From Candidatus Harpocratesius repetitus (GTDB lineage Archaea > Asgardarchaeota > Lokiarchaeia > Sigyniarchaeales > Promethearchaeaceae), in contig JAIZWK010000001.1 of NCBI GenBank assembly GCA_021498095.1, forward strand, positions 3,597,450-3,661,449: DNA of 64,000 bases, read 5' to 3'. Below the pieces are notes generated by a model. It saw only the letters and a program-made list of their open reading frames with translations. It searched no databases and was not told the origin of the DNA. Positions 27,997 to 37,039 of this stretch are shown here, piece after piece. Position 1 is the stretch's first letter. Each line of letters starts with the position of its first letter. The translations under genes and the position numbers were made by a program.

Positions 27997-29490
27997 ATGA
28001 AAGAGAAACTAGCAATTCAGATGATTTTTCAAATTTCTATAAGAATTTTGTCAATGATTAGTACTTATATTTTTATTTTAAAAGTTTCGTCTGGAATATA
28101 TGGAACGATCCATTTTGTTTCAGATACAATTCAAATGTTTTTAGTTCTTATCTCAATCGGATTTGATTCTATCTTAAATAAACAATCAAAAGAGCATAAT
28201 TTTAGAGAAATTTTTGTAAACTATTTTTATATTAAGTTATTTCTAATTCTTATCAATTTTATTCCTATTTTTATATTTATTATAATTATGAATTACGATT
28301 TTTCGTTCTATTTTGTAATTACAGCATTTTCTATCATGCTAAATAATATAAGCGGAAGTCTAATTTGGATAATCAAAGCACGTTTTAAGCTTTTTAAAGT
28401 AAATATTATTGGTTTTGTATATAATTTACTTAACTCAATATTAACTATATTTCTTGCTTTAAATTTAGATAAAATTTCAGATATTTTAGTTTTAGTTGGA
28501 ATAATTGCTCTTGGTTCCTCTTTTCTTAATTTCACTATGGTAGCTTTAGTTGTTAGAAAAGAATTTCAATTTAAAAGAATTAATTTTCTAATTATTAAAA
28601 AAATGATATTTGAAGCAAAACCACTAATTTTAGTTTCGATTTTTGCAACTTTTACAAATTACTTCGGAAATTTCCTATTAGGATATGCATATGGAGTTGT
28701 AATCTATGCAGAATTTGCTTTTGTGAATTCAGTAATTATTAGTTTTTTGTTATTTATAAGTAATAGCATTACTGAGAATTACCAAACATTATACTCTATT
28801 TGGATAAAAGAAAATTCATATGAGAAAATTAGAAGGTTTGCCAATAAACTTGAAAAATTTTCTTCTATTTTCTTTGGATTAATTTTAACTGGAACTTTAT
28901 TAAACGCAAAAATTGCATTAAAATTATTCCTTCCGAATTATATTAATTCCTTAATTTATATCCAAATTCTTATTTTTGTGCCTTACATTGCCAGTATTTC
29001 TCGACCTTATGGAAAAATCCTTGTTCCTGCAGGAAAACAAAAAGAATTATCATTATTAACTTTTGTAAAACTAATAATACGATTAGTATTTTCATTAATA
29101 TTAATCCCTCAGTCAATTTTTAGCATTAAAATGATTGGATTAGGAGTAATTGGAAATTGTATTGTAATATTGACTCCTTGGATTATTGATTTATTTTATT
29201 ATCGGATTTATTTAAAAAAAACCTTCAATATTTTATTTTATACTCGGATTTTCGTTCATCTCTTGATAATAATTGTTATTCTAGGATTATCATATATAAT
29301 CAAAAAATTTATTATCGAGATATTAATTAGTTCTGATTTAATCATTTTATTTTTATCTTCCTTTATTCTAACAATTTTATATTTTGGAGGATTTATTATC
29401 ACAAAAGAAATTACAAAATCAGATATTGATTTCATTAAAAAATTTATAAAAATTAAAAACTATAAAAATGCAATTAAGTCAGAATTTTAA
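27997..29490 (+). CDS. Wzx-like polysaccharide flippase (MATE/MOP superfamily)
   Basis: A 12- to 14-segment membrane protein of about 497 residues with Ile/Phe/Leu-rich helices through the whole length. It starts MKEKLAIQMIFQISIRILSMISTYIFIL, and contains EAKPLILVSIFATFTNYFGNFLLG in the middle, the typical MOP-family bundle. It lacks any soluble domain. It would flip a lipid-linked oligosaccharide across the membrane. The ATG at 27997 is preferred over a TTG at 27979 that opens the frame. It sits at the centre of the glycan cluster between the transferases and the neuA-neuC-neuB set, as expected for the export step. Confidence 0.75.
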   Translation: MKEKLAIQMIFQISIRILSMISTYIFILKVSSGIYGTIHFVSDTIQMFLVLISIGFDSILNKQSKEHNFREIFVNYFYIKLFLILINFIPIFIFIIIMNYDFSFYFVITAFSIMLNNISGSLIWIIKARFKLFKVNIIGFVYNLLNSILTIFLALNLDKISDILVLVGIIALGSSFLNFTMVALVVRKEFQFKRINFLIIKKMIFEAKPLILVSIFATFTNYFGNFLLGYAYGVVIYAEFAFVNSVIISFLLFISNSITENYQTLYSIWIKENSYEKIRRFANKLEKFSSIFFGLILTGTLLNAKIALKLFLPNYINSLIYIQILIFVPYIASISRPYGKILVPAGKQKELSLLTFVKLIIRLVFSLILIPQSIFSIKMIGLGVIGNCIVILTPWIIDLFYYRIYLKKTFNILFYTRIFVHLLIIIVILGLSYIIKKFIIEILISSDLIILFLSSFILTILYFGGFIITKEITKSDIDFIKKFIKIKNYKNAIKSEF

Positions 29491-29573
29491 CAGACAGATA
29501 TGACTAGATAAAAAATTATTAGATTACTTTACAAAATCAAAAATATGAAGAATAAATTAAAAAACTGCAAATT

Positions 29574-30293
29574 TCAAAGAAACTTTTTTCTTTTTTTTAT
29601 TAAAAATTCTGCAATATCCCAGTCATATTGATCATCGATATCAATACTTCTCTCTTTTGGCATGATATAGGGGATACAATTACGACCAATGATTCTTCTT
29701 TCTTTTAGTAATAATTCAGTTTTAGTTAAATAAATTGCGGCACCGTTTCGAGCATATAGTGGTTCTAAATCTTGTCTTCTTTTAATTTTCGATTGTGAAT
29801 TTATATAACCTTTTATATATTTCTTATTTTTTTTCATTATTTTTTCAGGATGATATATATGTGGTACTTCTACAACACTGACTAAAGAATCTGCTTGTGG
29901 ATCATTTAGAATTAATTGAATTGAATTATCAATATCTTTTGCAGTTCTTAATGGAGAAGTTGGTTGTAATATCATTATATAATCGGGTCTATACTGCTCT
30001 TTATCATTAAGATAATGTAAAGCATGAATTACAACATCAATGGTTTTTGATTCGTCAGATGATAATGATACTGGTCTTTGGAATGGAGCTTCCATACCGC
30101 ATGATTTGGAATAATTTATTATGTCTGGATCATCACTGGAAACAATGCATCTCGAAAGATATTTTGATTTTTCTACAGCATTAAAAGTATATTTTATAAG
30201 CGGTATTCCATTCAATGTTCGGATATTTTTTCGTAAAATCGTTTTTGATCCTCCACGTGCAGGAATTATACCCAAAATTTGTTTAATGTGCAT
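29574..30293 (-). CDS. neuA: CMP-nonulosonate cytidylyltransferase 2 (NeuA/LegF-like)
   Basis: Second acylneuraminate cytidylyltransferase in the window, 239 residues. It has LGIIPARGGSKTILRKNIRTLNG, CIVSSDDPDIINY, MILQPTSPLRTAKDID, EPLYARNGAAIYLTK and CIPYIMPKERSIDIDDQYDWDIAE with the metal-binding Asp residues. It overlaps the hydrolysing epimerase by 11 bp, and the order synthase-epimerase-cytidylyltransferase on the minus strand is the classic neuB-neuC-neuA layout. It would make the CMP-activated sugar. It is clearly a paralogue of the gene at 13538, sharing PARGGSK, QPTSPLR and PYIMP.R.RS.DID. Confidence 0.88.
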   Translation of the reverse strand: MHIKQILGIIPARGGSKTILRKNIRTLNGIPLIKYTFNAVEKSKYLSRCIVSSDDPDIINYSKSCGMEAPFQRPVSLSSDESKTIDVVIHALHYLNDKEQYRPDYIMILQPTSPLRTAKDIDNSIQLILNDPQADSLVSVVEVPHIYHPEKIMKKNKKYIKGYINSQSKIKRRQDLEPLYARNGAAIYLTKTELLLKERRIIGRNCIPYIMPKERSIDIDDQYDWDIAEFLIKKRKKFL

Positions 30294-31482
30294 TTATATC
30301 ACTAAATTTTCTATAGAATTTTTTCTGAACATTCACATCAATATTTTCTAAAATTGAAACAATTTTTTTTGCAGCATTTCCAGTTCCATATATCGGATCT
30401 GAAGGATATTTTCCATGTTTTATCTGAGTAATAATTGCTTTCTTAATTTCATCTGAATTATATGAAACATCTATCACGTTTTTACCTCTCGCTCGGTCTG
30501 ATTGTCTTGTGCCAATATTAACTACTGGAGTTCCTATAAAAGCACCTTCTCTAATTCCACTACTTGAATTTCCAATCAAACAAGCAGTTTTATCCATCAA
30601 CCATATATATATATTTAAGGGTAAGTTTTTAAAGAAATGAAATTGCTTATCTAGCCCTCTTTCTCGAAATTTTCGAATTCCTCGAGAAATATGATCACTT
30701 CCTGCATCCACATTTGGCCAAAGCATAATTACTGGATAATTATATTCCTTCGAAACTTCAGAAACTGCGTTTAATGTATTTGTGATTTGTTGTTCTCCTA
30801 ATCCAAATTCAGTAGTGACAGGATGTTGAGAAACTAATAAAAATCCATTATTAATGTCAAATATTGATCCAACACCATTTTTACGAATGATTTGGTTTAT
30901 AATATCTTTATCATAATCAGTTTCTAAAATTTCTTTTATACTATCAATTCTAGGGCATCCAACATTAAAAACAAATTCTTCATTTTCTCCCATTTGAATA
31001 ATTGTTTTTCTAGCAAGTTCATTTGCAGGAAAATGAACATGTGATATTTTTGTTATTGCATGTCGAATAATTTCATCTACAGTCCCAGAAAGTTCTCCTC
31101 CCATAGTATGCACGATAGGAATATTCATATAGAGAGCAGCAATAGCAGCTGTTAACATTTCAAATCGATCTCCAACAATTAAAAAAAAATCTGGAGAATA
31201 TTTATGAAGTAAGCTTGGAAGTTCAATAAGACCCATGCCTGCAGATTTTGCCATTGTGATTAAATTCTCACCTTCAAAAATAGTATAAATCTTCTCATTA
31301 ACCTTAAATCCATCTTCTTCAACAATTTTAATTACTTCACCAAATTTATCGAGAAGTGCTGAAGCACCTACAAAAAGAACCAAATTTAATTTCTCAGAAT
31401 TCTTAATTTCACGCATAATTGATTTTAAACTTGAGTAATTTGCTCGACTTCCCAAAAATATACAAACATTTCGCTTTTTCAA
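30283..31482 (-). CDS. neuC: Hydrolysing UDP/GDP-N-acetylglucosamine 2-epimerase (NeuC/LegG-like)
   Basis: GT-B-fold epimerase of 399 residues. It releases the sugar from its nucleotide while inverting C2, giving ManNAc or a 2,4-diacetamido-6-deoxymannose. Landmarks are FLGSRANYSSLKSIM, FEGENLITMAKSAG, FLIVGDRFEMLTAAIAA, HTMGGELSGTVDEIIRHAITKISHVHFP, NVGCPRIDSI, VSQHPVTTE, LWPNVDAGSD and LIGNSSSGIREGAF with the conserved His, Asp and Ser residues. It lies between neuA (overlap 11 bp) and neuB on the minus strand. The family length is normal. Confidence 0.88.
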   Translation of the reverse strand: MKKRNVCIFLGSRANYSSLKSIMREIKNSEKLNLVLFVGASALLDKFGEVIKIVEEDGFKVNEKIYTIFEGENLITMAKSAGMGLIELPSLLHKYSPDFFLIVGDRFEMLTAAIAALYMNIPIVHTMGGELSGTVDEIIRHAITKISHVHFPANELARKTIIQMGENEEFVFNVGCPRIDSIKEILETDYDKDIINQIIRKNGVGSIFDINNGFLLVSQHPVTTEFGLGEQQITNTLNAVSEVSKEYNYPVIMLWPNVDAGSDHISRGIRKFRERGLDKQFHFFKNLPLNIYIWLMDKTACLIGNSSSGIREGAFIGTPVVNIGTRQSDRARGKNVIDVSYNSDEIKKAIITQIKHGKYPSDPIYGTGNAAKKIVSILENIDVNVQKKFYRKFSDINAH

Positions 31483-31542
31483 AGTTATTCCTCTTCTTTC
31501 TATATTGGATTATGAAAATAGTCAAAAAATTGAAAATATTTT

Positions 31543-32583
31543 TCATTCTAAAAATGAGTATAATATTTGTTCATTGTGATTTATATCACATTTTAATTTT
31601 TTACCAATAATTTCATGGTATTTATCAGCTCTAATTCCATTACCTGGCTTTTTAAAATCCAAGTCTGAAATCTCAAGAATCTTGCCTTTTGGAAGATTTT
31701 TGGAAGCAACTATGCTTTTTTCAAATACTAGTTTCATTTGTTTATATTTTTCTAGATTATTTTTATCAACTGGATTTATTAGAACTTTTTCAATAAATCG
31801 AATTTCATCGATAAAAGATTTCATTTCATGAGGTTCAAAGGAAAATCTTGCATCTGCACCATACATTTTTTTTGATAATGTAAAGTGTTTCTCAAAGATA
31901 GTTGCCCCGGAATATAAAGCAGCAATAGCAGAGCTACTAGAAAGAGTATGATCAGAAAAACCAATGGGTATACCAGGATAGCGTTTTTTCATTTCTTGAA
32001 TAACATTTATTCCGACTGATTCTGGTTGACAAGGATATTCTGAAGAACATTGAAAAATCATGCAAAGATTATTTTTTAATGCATTTACTGCCTGATCAAT
32101 TTCATCCCAATTTGACATACCAGTAGAAAGTAAGACAGGAATTTGTTGTTTGTCAATATATTCTAAAAGAGGTAAATTAGTGGTTTCACCAGATGCTATC
32201 TTAAATCCATCAATTTTTAATTTAGTTAAAATTTCTGCTGCTTTTTGAGAGAAAGGAGATACAATAAAATCTAAACCTAAAGAATGAGTAAAATCACGCA
32301 ATTTTTCCCATTCTAGATATGTAAAAGATGTTCGGTTAAAATATTCATATCGTTTTTCAATAGTAAAGTAAGGAGGGGTAGGAGCATCCGCCAGAGTCTC
32401 TGCTTCTGATATATGCATTTGAAATTTTACTGCATCAACACCCGATTTTGTAGCTTCTTCAATTAATCGAATAGCATTTCCAAAACTTCCATCATGATTC
32501 ATTCCTATCTCAGCTATAATGTAACAATTTTTAGACTGTATTTTTTGAAGTAATTTATTCATTCTTACATAAATTAAAATCAC
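31543..32583 (-). CDS. neuB: N-acetylneuraminate/legionaminate synthase 2 (NeuB-like)
   Basis: PEP-dependent nonulosonate synthase, 346 residues. NeuB domain: CYIIAEIGMNHDGSFGNAIRLI, DAVKFQMHISEAE, FIVSPFSQKAAEIL, FKIASGETTNLPLLEYI, LLSTGMSNWDEIDQAV, FQCSSEYPCQPESVGINVI, GFSDHTLSSSSAIAA, EKHFTLSKKMYGADARFSFEP. The C-terminal SAF domain starts near 285 with VASKNLPKGKILEISDLDFKKPGNGI. A start at the internal MNKLLQKIQ (32562) is possible. The TLADAPTPPYFTIEKRYEYFNRTSFT stretch differs from the paralogue at 17362, so the two synthases have probably different acceptors. It heads a minus-strand neuB-neuC-neuA operon, 60 bp before neuC. Confidence 0.88.
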   Translation of the reverse strand: MILIYVRMNKLLQKIQSKNCYIIAEIGMNHDGSFGNAIRLIEEATKSGVDAVKFQMHISEAETLADAPTPPYFTIEKRYEYFNRTSFTYLEWEKLRDFTHSLGLDFIVSPFSQKAAEILTKLKIDGFKIASGETTNLPLLEYIDKQQIPVLLSTGMSNWDEIDQAVNALKNNLCMIFQCSSEYPCQPESVGINVIQEMKKRYPGIPIGFSDHTLSSSSAIAALYSGATIFEKHFTLSKKMYGADARFSFEPHEMKSFIDEIRFIEKVLINPVDKNNLEKYKQMKLVFEKSIVASKNLPKGKILEISDLDFKKPGNGIRADKYHEIIGKKLKCDINHNEQILYSFLE

Positions 32584-32955
32584 CTAATATTAATTTTCAT
32601 CTGTTTTTAAGCTAAATTATTTTCAAATTTGTTGATATCATAACAAGTGTTAGTATCTCTTACTATAGTAATCAAACTATTTATTATTTCAAAAATATGA
32701 AAGAATTGAATAAAAATATGTAAGAATAGAAATAAAATGATAAGAATTGAAGAAAATGATAAAAATTGAGATAAAAAATAAAAATGGTAAAGAATTTGCG
32801 AAAACAAATATTGAACTATAATATGATCACTTTAGGATGGAAATTTATTAGATAATAACATGAAATATAAATAGAATTAATAATTAATTAACCAATATTT
32901 GAAAATATGAACAGATTTAGAATTTATATTATTATAATAAGATGATTTGAATAAA
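32584..32955. other. AT-rich intergenic region, no gene seen
   Basis: A-rich on the plus strand with repeated short AAAAT/GATAA runs, and a 66-codon frame on the minus strand that is only a low-complexity by-product (mostly Phe, Ile and Leu). Candidate TATA-like stretches occur near 32860-32900. It probably holds the promoters of neuB (minus) and the radical SAM gene (plus). Confidence 0.4.
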
Positions 32956-34020
32956 ATGACTCGTTTAAACTATTTCCGATTTGCCAAGAATTTTACACTC
33001 AATAATTTTTCCTTCAACCATATTTATAAGCCTTTAAACGCCCAGATTGAACTTACCTTAAAATGTAATGCTCAATGCGTATTTTGTTCCATTTGGCACC
33101 CTGATTTTCAAAAAGAATTGCAAGAGGAAATGAAAACGGATGAAGTCAAAAAAATAATTGATGATTTGCATGAACTTGGTGTTCAAGTTGTTAATTTTAC
33201 AGGGGGCGAGCCAACTCTTCGGTCAGATCTGCCAGAGCTCATTTCATATGTAAAAAGCAGGGGAATGATGCCCACAGTAGCCAGTAATGGTTTATCGTTG
33301 TATAAATGGATAAAAAACGGTAAATTTAAAGACTTGGAGCTGATTATGGTTTCTTTAGATTGGCCTTTTCCAGAAAAGCACGATCTTTATCGGGGAATTC
33401 ATATTTTTAAGCAGGCAGTTAAAGGTATTCGAGCAGCAGTGCTTGAACGAAAGACTGTGATTATATCAATGGTCGTTACCAAAGAAAATCTTCAATATAT
33501 GGAAGAAATGAGCCGATTAGCAAAAAAATTGGGCGCGATGATTGAAATGTTACCATGCGAAAATATAATTAGAGAGCAAGATACTCCGCATGTGGTGGAA
33601 AATATCACATCATTTATTCCTGATTTACATAAATATGCGCAAGAAATCCGAAGATTGGTAAAAAAATATCCAAATATACTAACAGACACAATTACTGCAG
33701 ATATTATTGAAGCAGGTGGATTTGGATATCAAAATATGCTTCACTGTGTTTCAGCCAGAGCCTTTTTGGTAATAAATTATAAAGGTGAAGTAGTATTTCC
33801 TTGTAAAATTCACCCCATTTTGCGCGTTAATGTAAAAAAGAAATCATTATATGATGTATATCATTCATATGAAGCAAAACAGATCATGGATATGAAGGAT
33901 GGGTTTCCATTTTGCAAGGGGTGTCGATTAGGTTGTGCCATTGCCGCTTCAATACCTACCCGATGGGCGACTTTATACGAAAAATATATTCGGGCATTTA
34001 TCAATGGTAATCTTTTTTAG
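32947..34020 (+). CDS. Radical SAM protein with extra C-terminal cysteines
   Basis: Radical SAM enzyme of 357 residues. The 4Fe-4S/SAM-binding Cys cluster is CNAQCVFC (about 41-48, C-x3-C-x2-C), followed by NFTGGEPTLRSDL and PTVASNGLSLYKWI, normal for the core domain. The C-terminal region has CVSARAFLVINYKGEVVFPCKIHPILR and FPFCKGCRLGCAIAA, Cys residues reminiscent of a SPASM-type auxiliary cluster. The reaction is unknown. The frame starts with TTG at 32947; the ATG at 32956 (MTRLNYFRF) is the more likely start. It is the first gene after the sugar cluster and has no clear operon partner. Confidence 0.75.
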   Translation: MNKMTRLNYFRFAKNFTLNNFSFNHIYKPLNAQIELTLKCNAQCVFCSIWHPDFQKELQEEMKTDEVKKIIDDLHELGVQVVNFTGGEPTLRSDLPELISYVKSRGMMPTVASNGLSLYKWIKNGKFKDLELIMVSLDWPFPEKHDLYRGIHIFKQAVKGIRAAVLERKTVIISMVVTKENLQYMEEMSRLAKKLGAMIEMLPCENIIREQDTPHVVENITSFIPDLHKYAQEIRRLVKKYPNILTDTITADIIEAGGFGYQNMLHCVSARAFLVINYKGEVVFPCKIHPILRVNVKKKSLYDVYHSYEAKQIMDMKDGFPFCKGCRLGCAIAASIPTRWATLYEKYIRAFINGNLF

Positions 34021-34120
34021 ATTTTTTAAAGTGATGAATATAATACAATAACTAAAATCAGAAAAATCGGAAAATCGGAAAAATCTAAAAACAATCAGTA
34101 ATCAAATATAATAAAAAAAT

Positions 34121-34783
34121 TTACAAGCGCTCTTTCCAACCCTTATCTTTTTTATATCTAAAATCCTCATTAACAGATTGTGTGTATGAAGAATCAGTTG
34201 TAGTTGTGTCAACAGATAAATCCTTCTTATAGGTTCCCATTCGATCATTAGGATCTGTATAAATAATATTAGATTGTAGAGCTCGTAATTTGTCATGAAT
34301 AATTTCTTTTTTCTTTATTTTATCAGGGTTTAACTTTTTATAAATCATCTTAACAATCATGATTACAAACGCTGCAGCAAAAGAAACAAGTAAATAAAGC
34401 GAAAAGAGAGTTCGTCCAAAAATAAAGGTAAAGGGAAGATATTCATCATATCCACCATACAATAACCGCATTAATCCCCACATGGCAAAAAAGACAACAG
34501 ATCTTATCATCATGGGTAAGAATTGTTTTTTGGACATTTCGCTTACTAATTTCATCATATCAGCATTTATTTGGGCAATTAATTGAGGATTATTTTCAGA
34601 TTGAGCGATTCTTAATTGATCTTGTAAATCTTGTACCAACATTTGGGTTTGCATTTGAGATTCTGCAGAGACCGCATATCTGTGTGAAAACCATTGTGAA
34701 AACGCAACCATTAATAGTGAAATACCCACAATTTGCCAAACAACTTCCGGAGGTGCAATTGTCATTACTATCATAGATGTCAA
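34121..34783 (-). CDS. EMC3/TMCO1 (DUF106) membrane insertase-like protein
   Basis: A 220-residue membrane protein of the archaeal DUF106 family, related to the Oxa1/EMC3/TMCO1 insertases that help fold and insert membrane proteins. It has a first hydrophobic segment (VVWQIVGISLLMVAFSQW), then a cytosolic coiled-coil region of about residues 38-85 (QMQTQMLVQDLQDQLRIAQSENNPQLIAQINADMMKL), typical of this family, and two or three more membrane segments. The basic C-terminal tail has KIKKKEIIHDKLRALQSN. It is divergent from the GtrA gene. Confidence 0.72.
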   Translation of the reverse strand: MTSMIVMTIAPPEVVWQIVGISLLMVAFSQWFSHRYAVSAESQMQTQMLVQDLQDQLRIAQSENNPQLIAQINADMMKLVSEMSKKQFLPMMIRSVVFFAMWGLMRLLYGGYDEYLPFTFIFGRTLFSLYLLVSFAAAFVIMIVKMIYKKLNPDKIKKKEIIHDKLRALQSNIIYTDPNDRMGTYKKDLSVDTTTTDSSYTQSVNEDFRYKKDKGWKERL

Positions 34784-34852
34784 TTGTGCAGAAGATTTTA
34801 ATTTTCTTTTTTTATTTGATAAAAGAATACCAGCTTTATATTAAATCGCGTA

Positions 34853-35398
34853 TTGTATGCTTATATGAGAAAACAAGAGGAATCAACAGAAAAACATAAA
34901 ATTAAAGAATTAAGTAATCATGTTTGGTTCCAATTAATCCTATACTTTTCTTTCGCAGTGTTAATGGTATTATTAAATATTGGAATTCAAAATTTTCATC
35001 TTAGAGTAATTTTTCCATGGCTACAACCTAAATTATCAACAATTCCCTTCTTTTATACATTCTATATCTCAACAGACCCATATAACATGCCTGAAATTGT
35101 CGGATCCATCTTGGCAGTGGGTATTACATATATTATTAAATTCTTCTTAGACAAATTCTTCGTTTTTCAGCAAAGATCAAATCAACTCAAAGAAACAGGA
35201 AAACAATTTACTCTCTATTTTCTTTTTGCAATTGTAACTACTCTTGAAAATCTCTTAATTCAATTTTTATTAGGAATTTGGACAAATATAAGCCTTGATT
35301 TCCGTATAATCATTGCATTAGCTTGTGGATATAGCACGAAATTCATATTGGATAAGAAATTTAGTTTTAAAAAAAGAGAACTGGGCAACCAAAGATAA
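34853..35398 (+). CDS. GtrA-like family membrane protein
   Basis: A 181-residue GtrA-like protein with four transmembrane segments (about 27-45, 80-98, 120-138, 150-165). The family hallmarks are visible twice: IKFFLDKFFVFQQ after the second helix and TKFILDKKFSFKKRE at the C-terminus, the [K]-x-[F/I]-x-D-[K/R]-x-[F/V]-x-F motif of GtrA. GtrA proteins move polyprenyl-phosphate-linked sugars across the membrane or take part in teichoic/arabinogalactan glycosylation. It lies near a large glycan cluster but is separate from it. The start is ATG at 34853 or 34865. Confidence 0.7.
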   Translation: MYAYMRKQEESTEKHKIKELSNHVWFQLILYFSFAVLMVLLNIGIQNFHLRVIFPWLQPKLSTIPFFYTFYISTDPYNMPEIVGSILAVGITYIIKFFLDKFFVFQQRSNQLKETGKQFTLYFLFAIVTTLENLLIQFLLGIWTNISLDFRIIIALACGYSTKFILDKKFSFKKRELGNQR

Positions 35399-35652
35399 AA
35401 AGTAAAAGAAAAACAATAGAGAAAAGAAGGATAAAAGAGAGAAGAAAGATAAAGTAGATAAAAAAGAACAATAATGGAGTAGAAAAAGGATTGAAAATGA
35501 TTGAAAATGGTTGAAAATGGTTGAAAATGATTTCTAATTGGAAAAAGTTCGAAGCAAACAAAAAAATATTGTAAAAATAGAAGAAATCAAAAATCTCTCC
35601 TAAAAAAAAGATAATATTCTAAAATATGAAATAATGTGCTTTTTTATTTTAT
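35399..35652. other. A-rich spacer with a 10-bp tandem repeat
   Basis: A-rich spacer after the GtrA gene. It contains four tandem copies of TTGAAAATG[A/G] at 35491-35530, plus many AAAGA runs. No gene, hairpin or promoter stands out. The repeat is too short and too uniform for CRISPR. Confidence 0.5.
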
Positions 35653-36333
35653 TTAAGATTTAACAATCTTTCCATGTTCCATTTCGATCAATCTTGTTCC
35701 GTATTTGACCAATCCCTTATCATGGGTAACAATACACATCGTAGTGCCCATCTCTTTATTCAATTGTTTTAGTAATTCCATAATCTGGCGGGCGGCTTCA
35801 TTATCCAAGTTTCCTGTAGGTTCATCAGCAAATAATATCCGTGGTTTGTGAATAATAGCTCGAGCGATGGCAACTCTTTGTTTTTCTCCACCAGATAATT
35901 CCTTTGGAAGATTATCTTTACGATCAAGCAAATCAACTTTTCGTAGGGCAGAAATAGCTCGATCTTCAATTTCTTTGGATCGTAATACTCCAGGCCACAA
36001 AACAGCTTCAATATTTTCAATTGCGGTTAGATTCTCGATGAGATTAAAATCTTGAAATACAAAACCTATCTTTCTTCTTCGAATATTACTTAATCTTTCT
36101 TCTGTGGCTCGTTCGATTTTTTCTCCATCTACAATTACTGTTCCATCATCAGGGAGATCGAGCCCACTCATAACATTTAGCAATGTAGTTTTTCCACATC
36201 CTGTTGGACCCATAATGATAACAAATTCCCCGGCGTTTATTGTTAAGTTGACATCTGCTAAAGCTCGAATAATATTTCCCCGTAATCGGAACTCTTTTTG
36301 AATATTTTCCAATTTAATCATAATTTCTGGCAT
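35653..36333 (-). CDS. ABC transporter ATP-binding protein (LolD/MacB-type)
   Basis: ATPase of 226 residues. Walker A is GPTGCGKTT (about 40-48), the ABC signature is LSGGEKQR, Walker B is ILFADEPTGNLD, and the H-loop is CIVTHD. It also has the typical LNVMSGLDLPDDGTVIVDG and QDFNLIENLTAIENIE. This is the LolD/FtsE/MacB class that pairs with FtsX-type permeases. A near-perfect ribosome site (GGAGGAG, minus strand at 36341-36347) precedes the ATG with 7 nt. The partner is the FtsX-like protein 23 bp upstream. The function (lipoprotein or peptide/antibiotic handling) is unknown. Confidence 0.88.
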   Translation of the reverse strand: MPEIMIKLENIQKEFRLRGNIIRALADVNLTINAGEFVIIMGPTGCGKTTLLNVMSGLDLPDDGTVIVDGEKIERATEERLSNIRRRKIGFVFQDFNLIENLTAIENIEAVLWPGVLRSKEIEDRAISALRKVDLLDRKDNLPKELSGGEKQRVAIARAIIHKPRILFADEPTGNLDNEAARQIMELLKQLNKEMGTTMCIVTHDKGLVKYGTRLIEMEHGKIVKS

Positions 36334-36340
36334 TTAATTC

Positions 36341-36347
36341 TCCTCCT
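36341..36347 (-). promoter_or_regulatory. Strong ribosome binding site before the LolD-type ATPase
   Basis: The minus strand reads AAGGAGGAGAATTAAATG: a full anti-Shine-Dalgarno match 7 nt before the start. It shows that SD-led initiation operates in this organism and makes the start codon secure. Confidence 0.6.
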
Positions 36348-36356
36348 TATTTTAAA

Positions 36357-36929
36357 TTATTTTAAGATCCTTAATGCGACGATTGGTCGTAATTTTAATA
36401 TTTTTGAATACATGACTAATATACCTAAAATTTGAGCCACAACAAACATTGCTAATGTAATCACTATCGGCCAAATACTAAGTAATGGGCGAGTTTTGAT
36501 GCTGTAATCTTCTAATCCCGGAAAGTTAGAAGGTTGTGAGTAAAAATATGTAACTGCGGCTGTTGTATGAATTAATACTTCTGCAACTAAAATGAATGAA
36601 ATTAATGTAACCCACATTAACTCACCAATAATTATTGTGCGAATATTGGCATTTGTATATCCAATACATTTTAATGTCGCAATTTCCCGTTTTCGATAAT
36701 TTATAACAATCCAAGCGTACAAAATGGAAAGGATAAGCGTAGAAACAATTGATATGGCTAACATTAATATTTCTTGATTTGTTCGAGTAGCGGGATCGCC
36801 ATAAATAAATGATTCAAAATTAGAAGCCATCCATGCCATAAGTACTGTATACATTAAAGTAAAGACAATAAATCGACGTCGGCTCCGCATTGCCATTTTT
36901 ATTGATTTTCCTATTAGTCGTAATCCCAT
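36357..36929 (-). CDS. Short FtsX-like ABC permease
   Basis: A 190-residue FtsX-domain permease with four predicted membrane segments (about 21-38, 54-74, 102-124, 150-172) and a basic N-terminus. The characteristic intracellular motif REIATLKCIGYTNANIRTIIIGELMW lies between segments 2 and 3. It is much shorter than classical MacB/LolE (usually 350-400) because the large extracellular domain is reduced to about 20 residues after segment 1 (NFESFIYGDPATRTNQ). It pairs with the ATPase downstream. With one permease per ATPase the functional unit would be a homodimer (inference). Confidence 0.72.
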   Translation of the reverse strand: MGLRLIGKSIKMAMRSRRRFIVFTLMYTVLMAWMASNFESFIYGDPATRTNQEILMLAISIVSTLILSILYAWIVINYRKREIATLKCIGYTNANIRTIIIGELMWVTLISFILVAEVLIHTTAAVTYFYSQPSNFPGLEDYSIKTRPLLSIWPIVITLAMFVVAQILGILVMYSKILKLRPIVALRILK

Positions 36930-37039
36930 AATTTAATACACCGTTATTTATTCTTACTGAAATATCATTTACAATCATATATAATTTTGTGTTTACTTGA
37001 TGATCTATATTCTTAAGGATTAGGAACTAAGAAGATCAT

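Noticed and set aside
32607..32807. 66-codon minus-strand frame in an A-rich gap
   Set aside because: Mostly Phe/Leu/Ile from low-complexity sequence; no start context, no family features.
35491..35530. Four direct 10-bp repeats considered as CRISPR
   Set aside because: Units are contiguous without spacers and too short; a simple tandem repeat.
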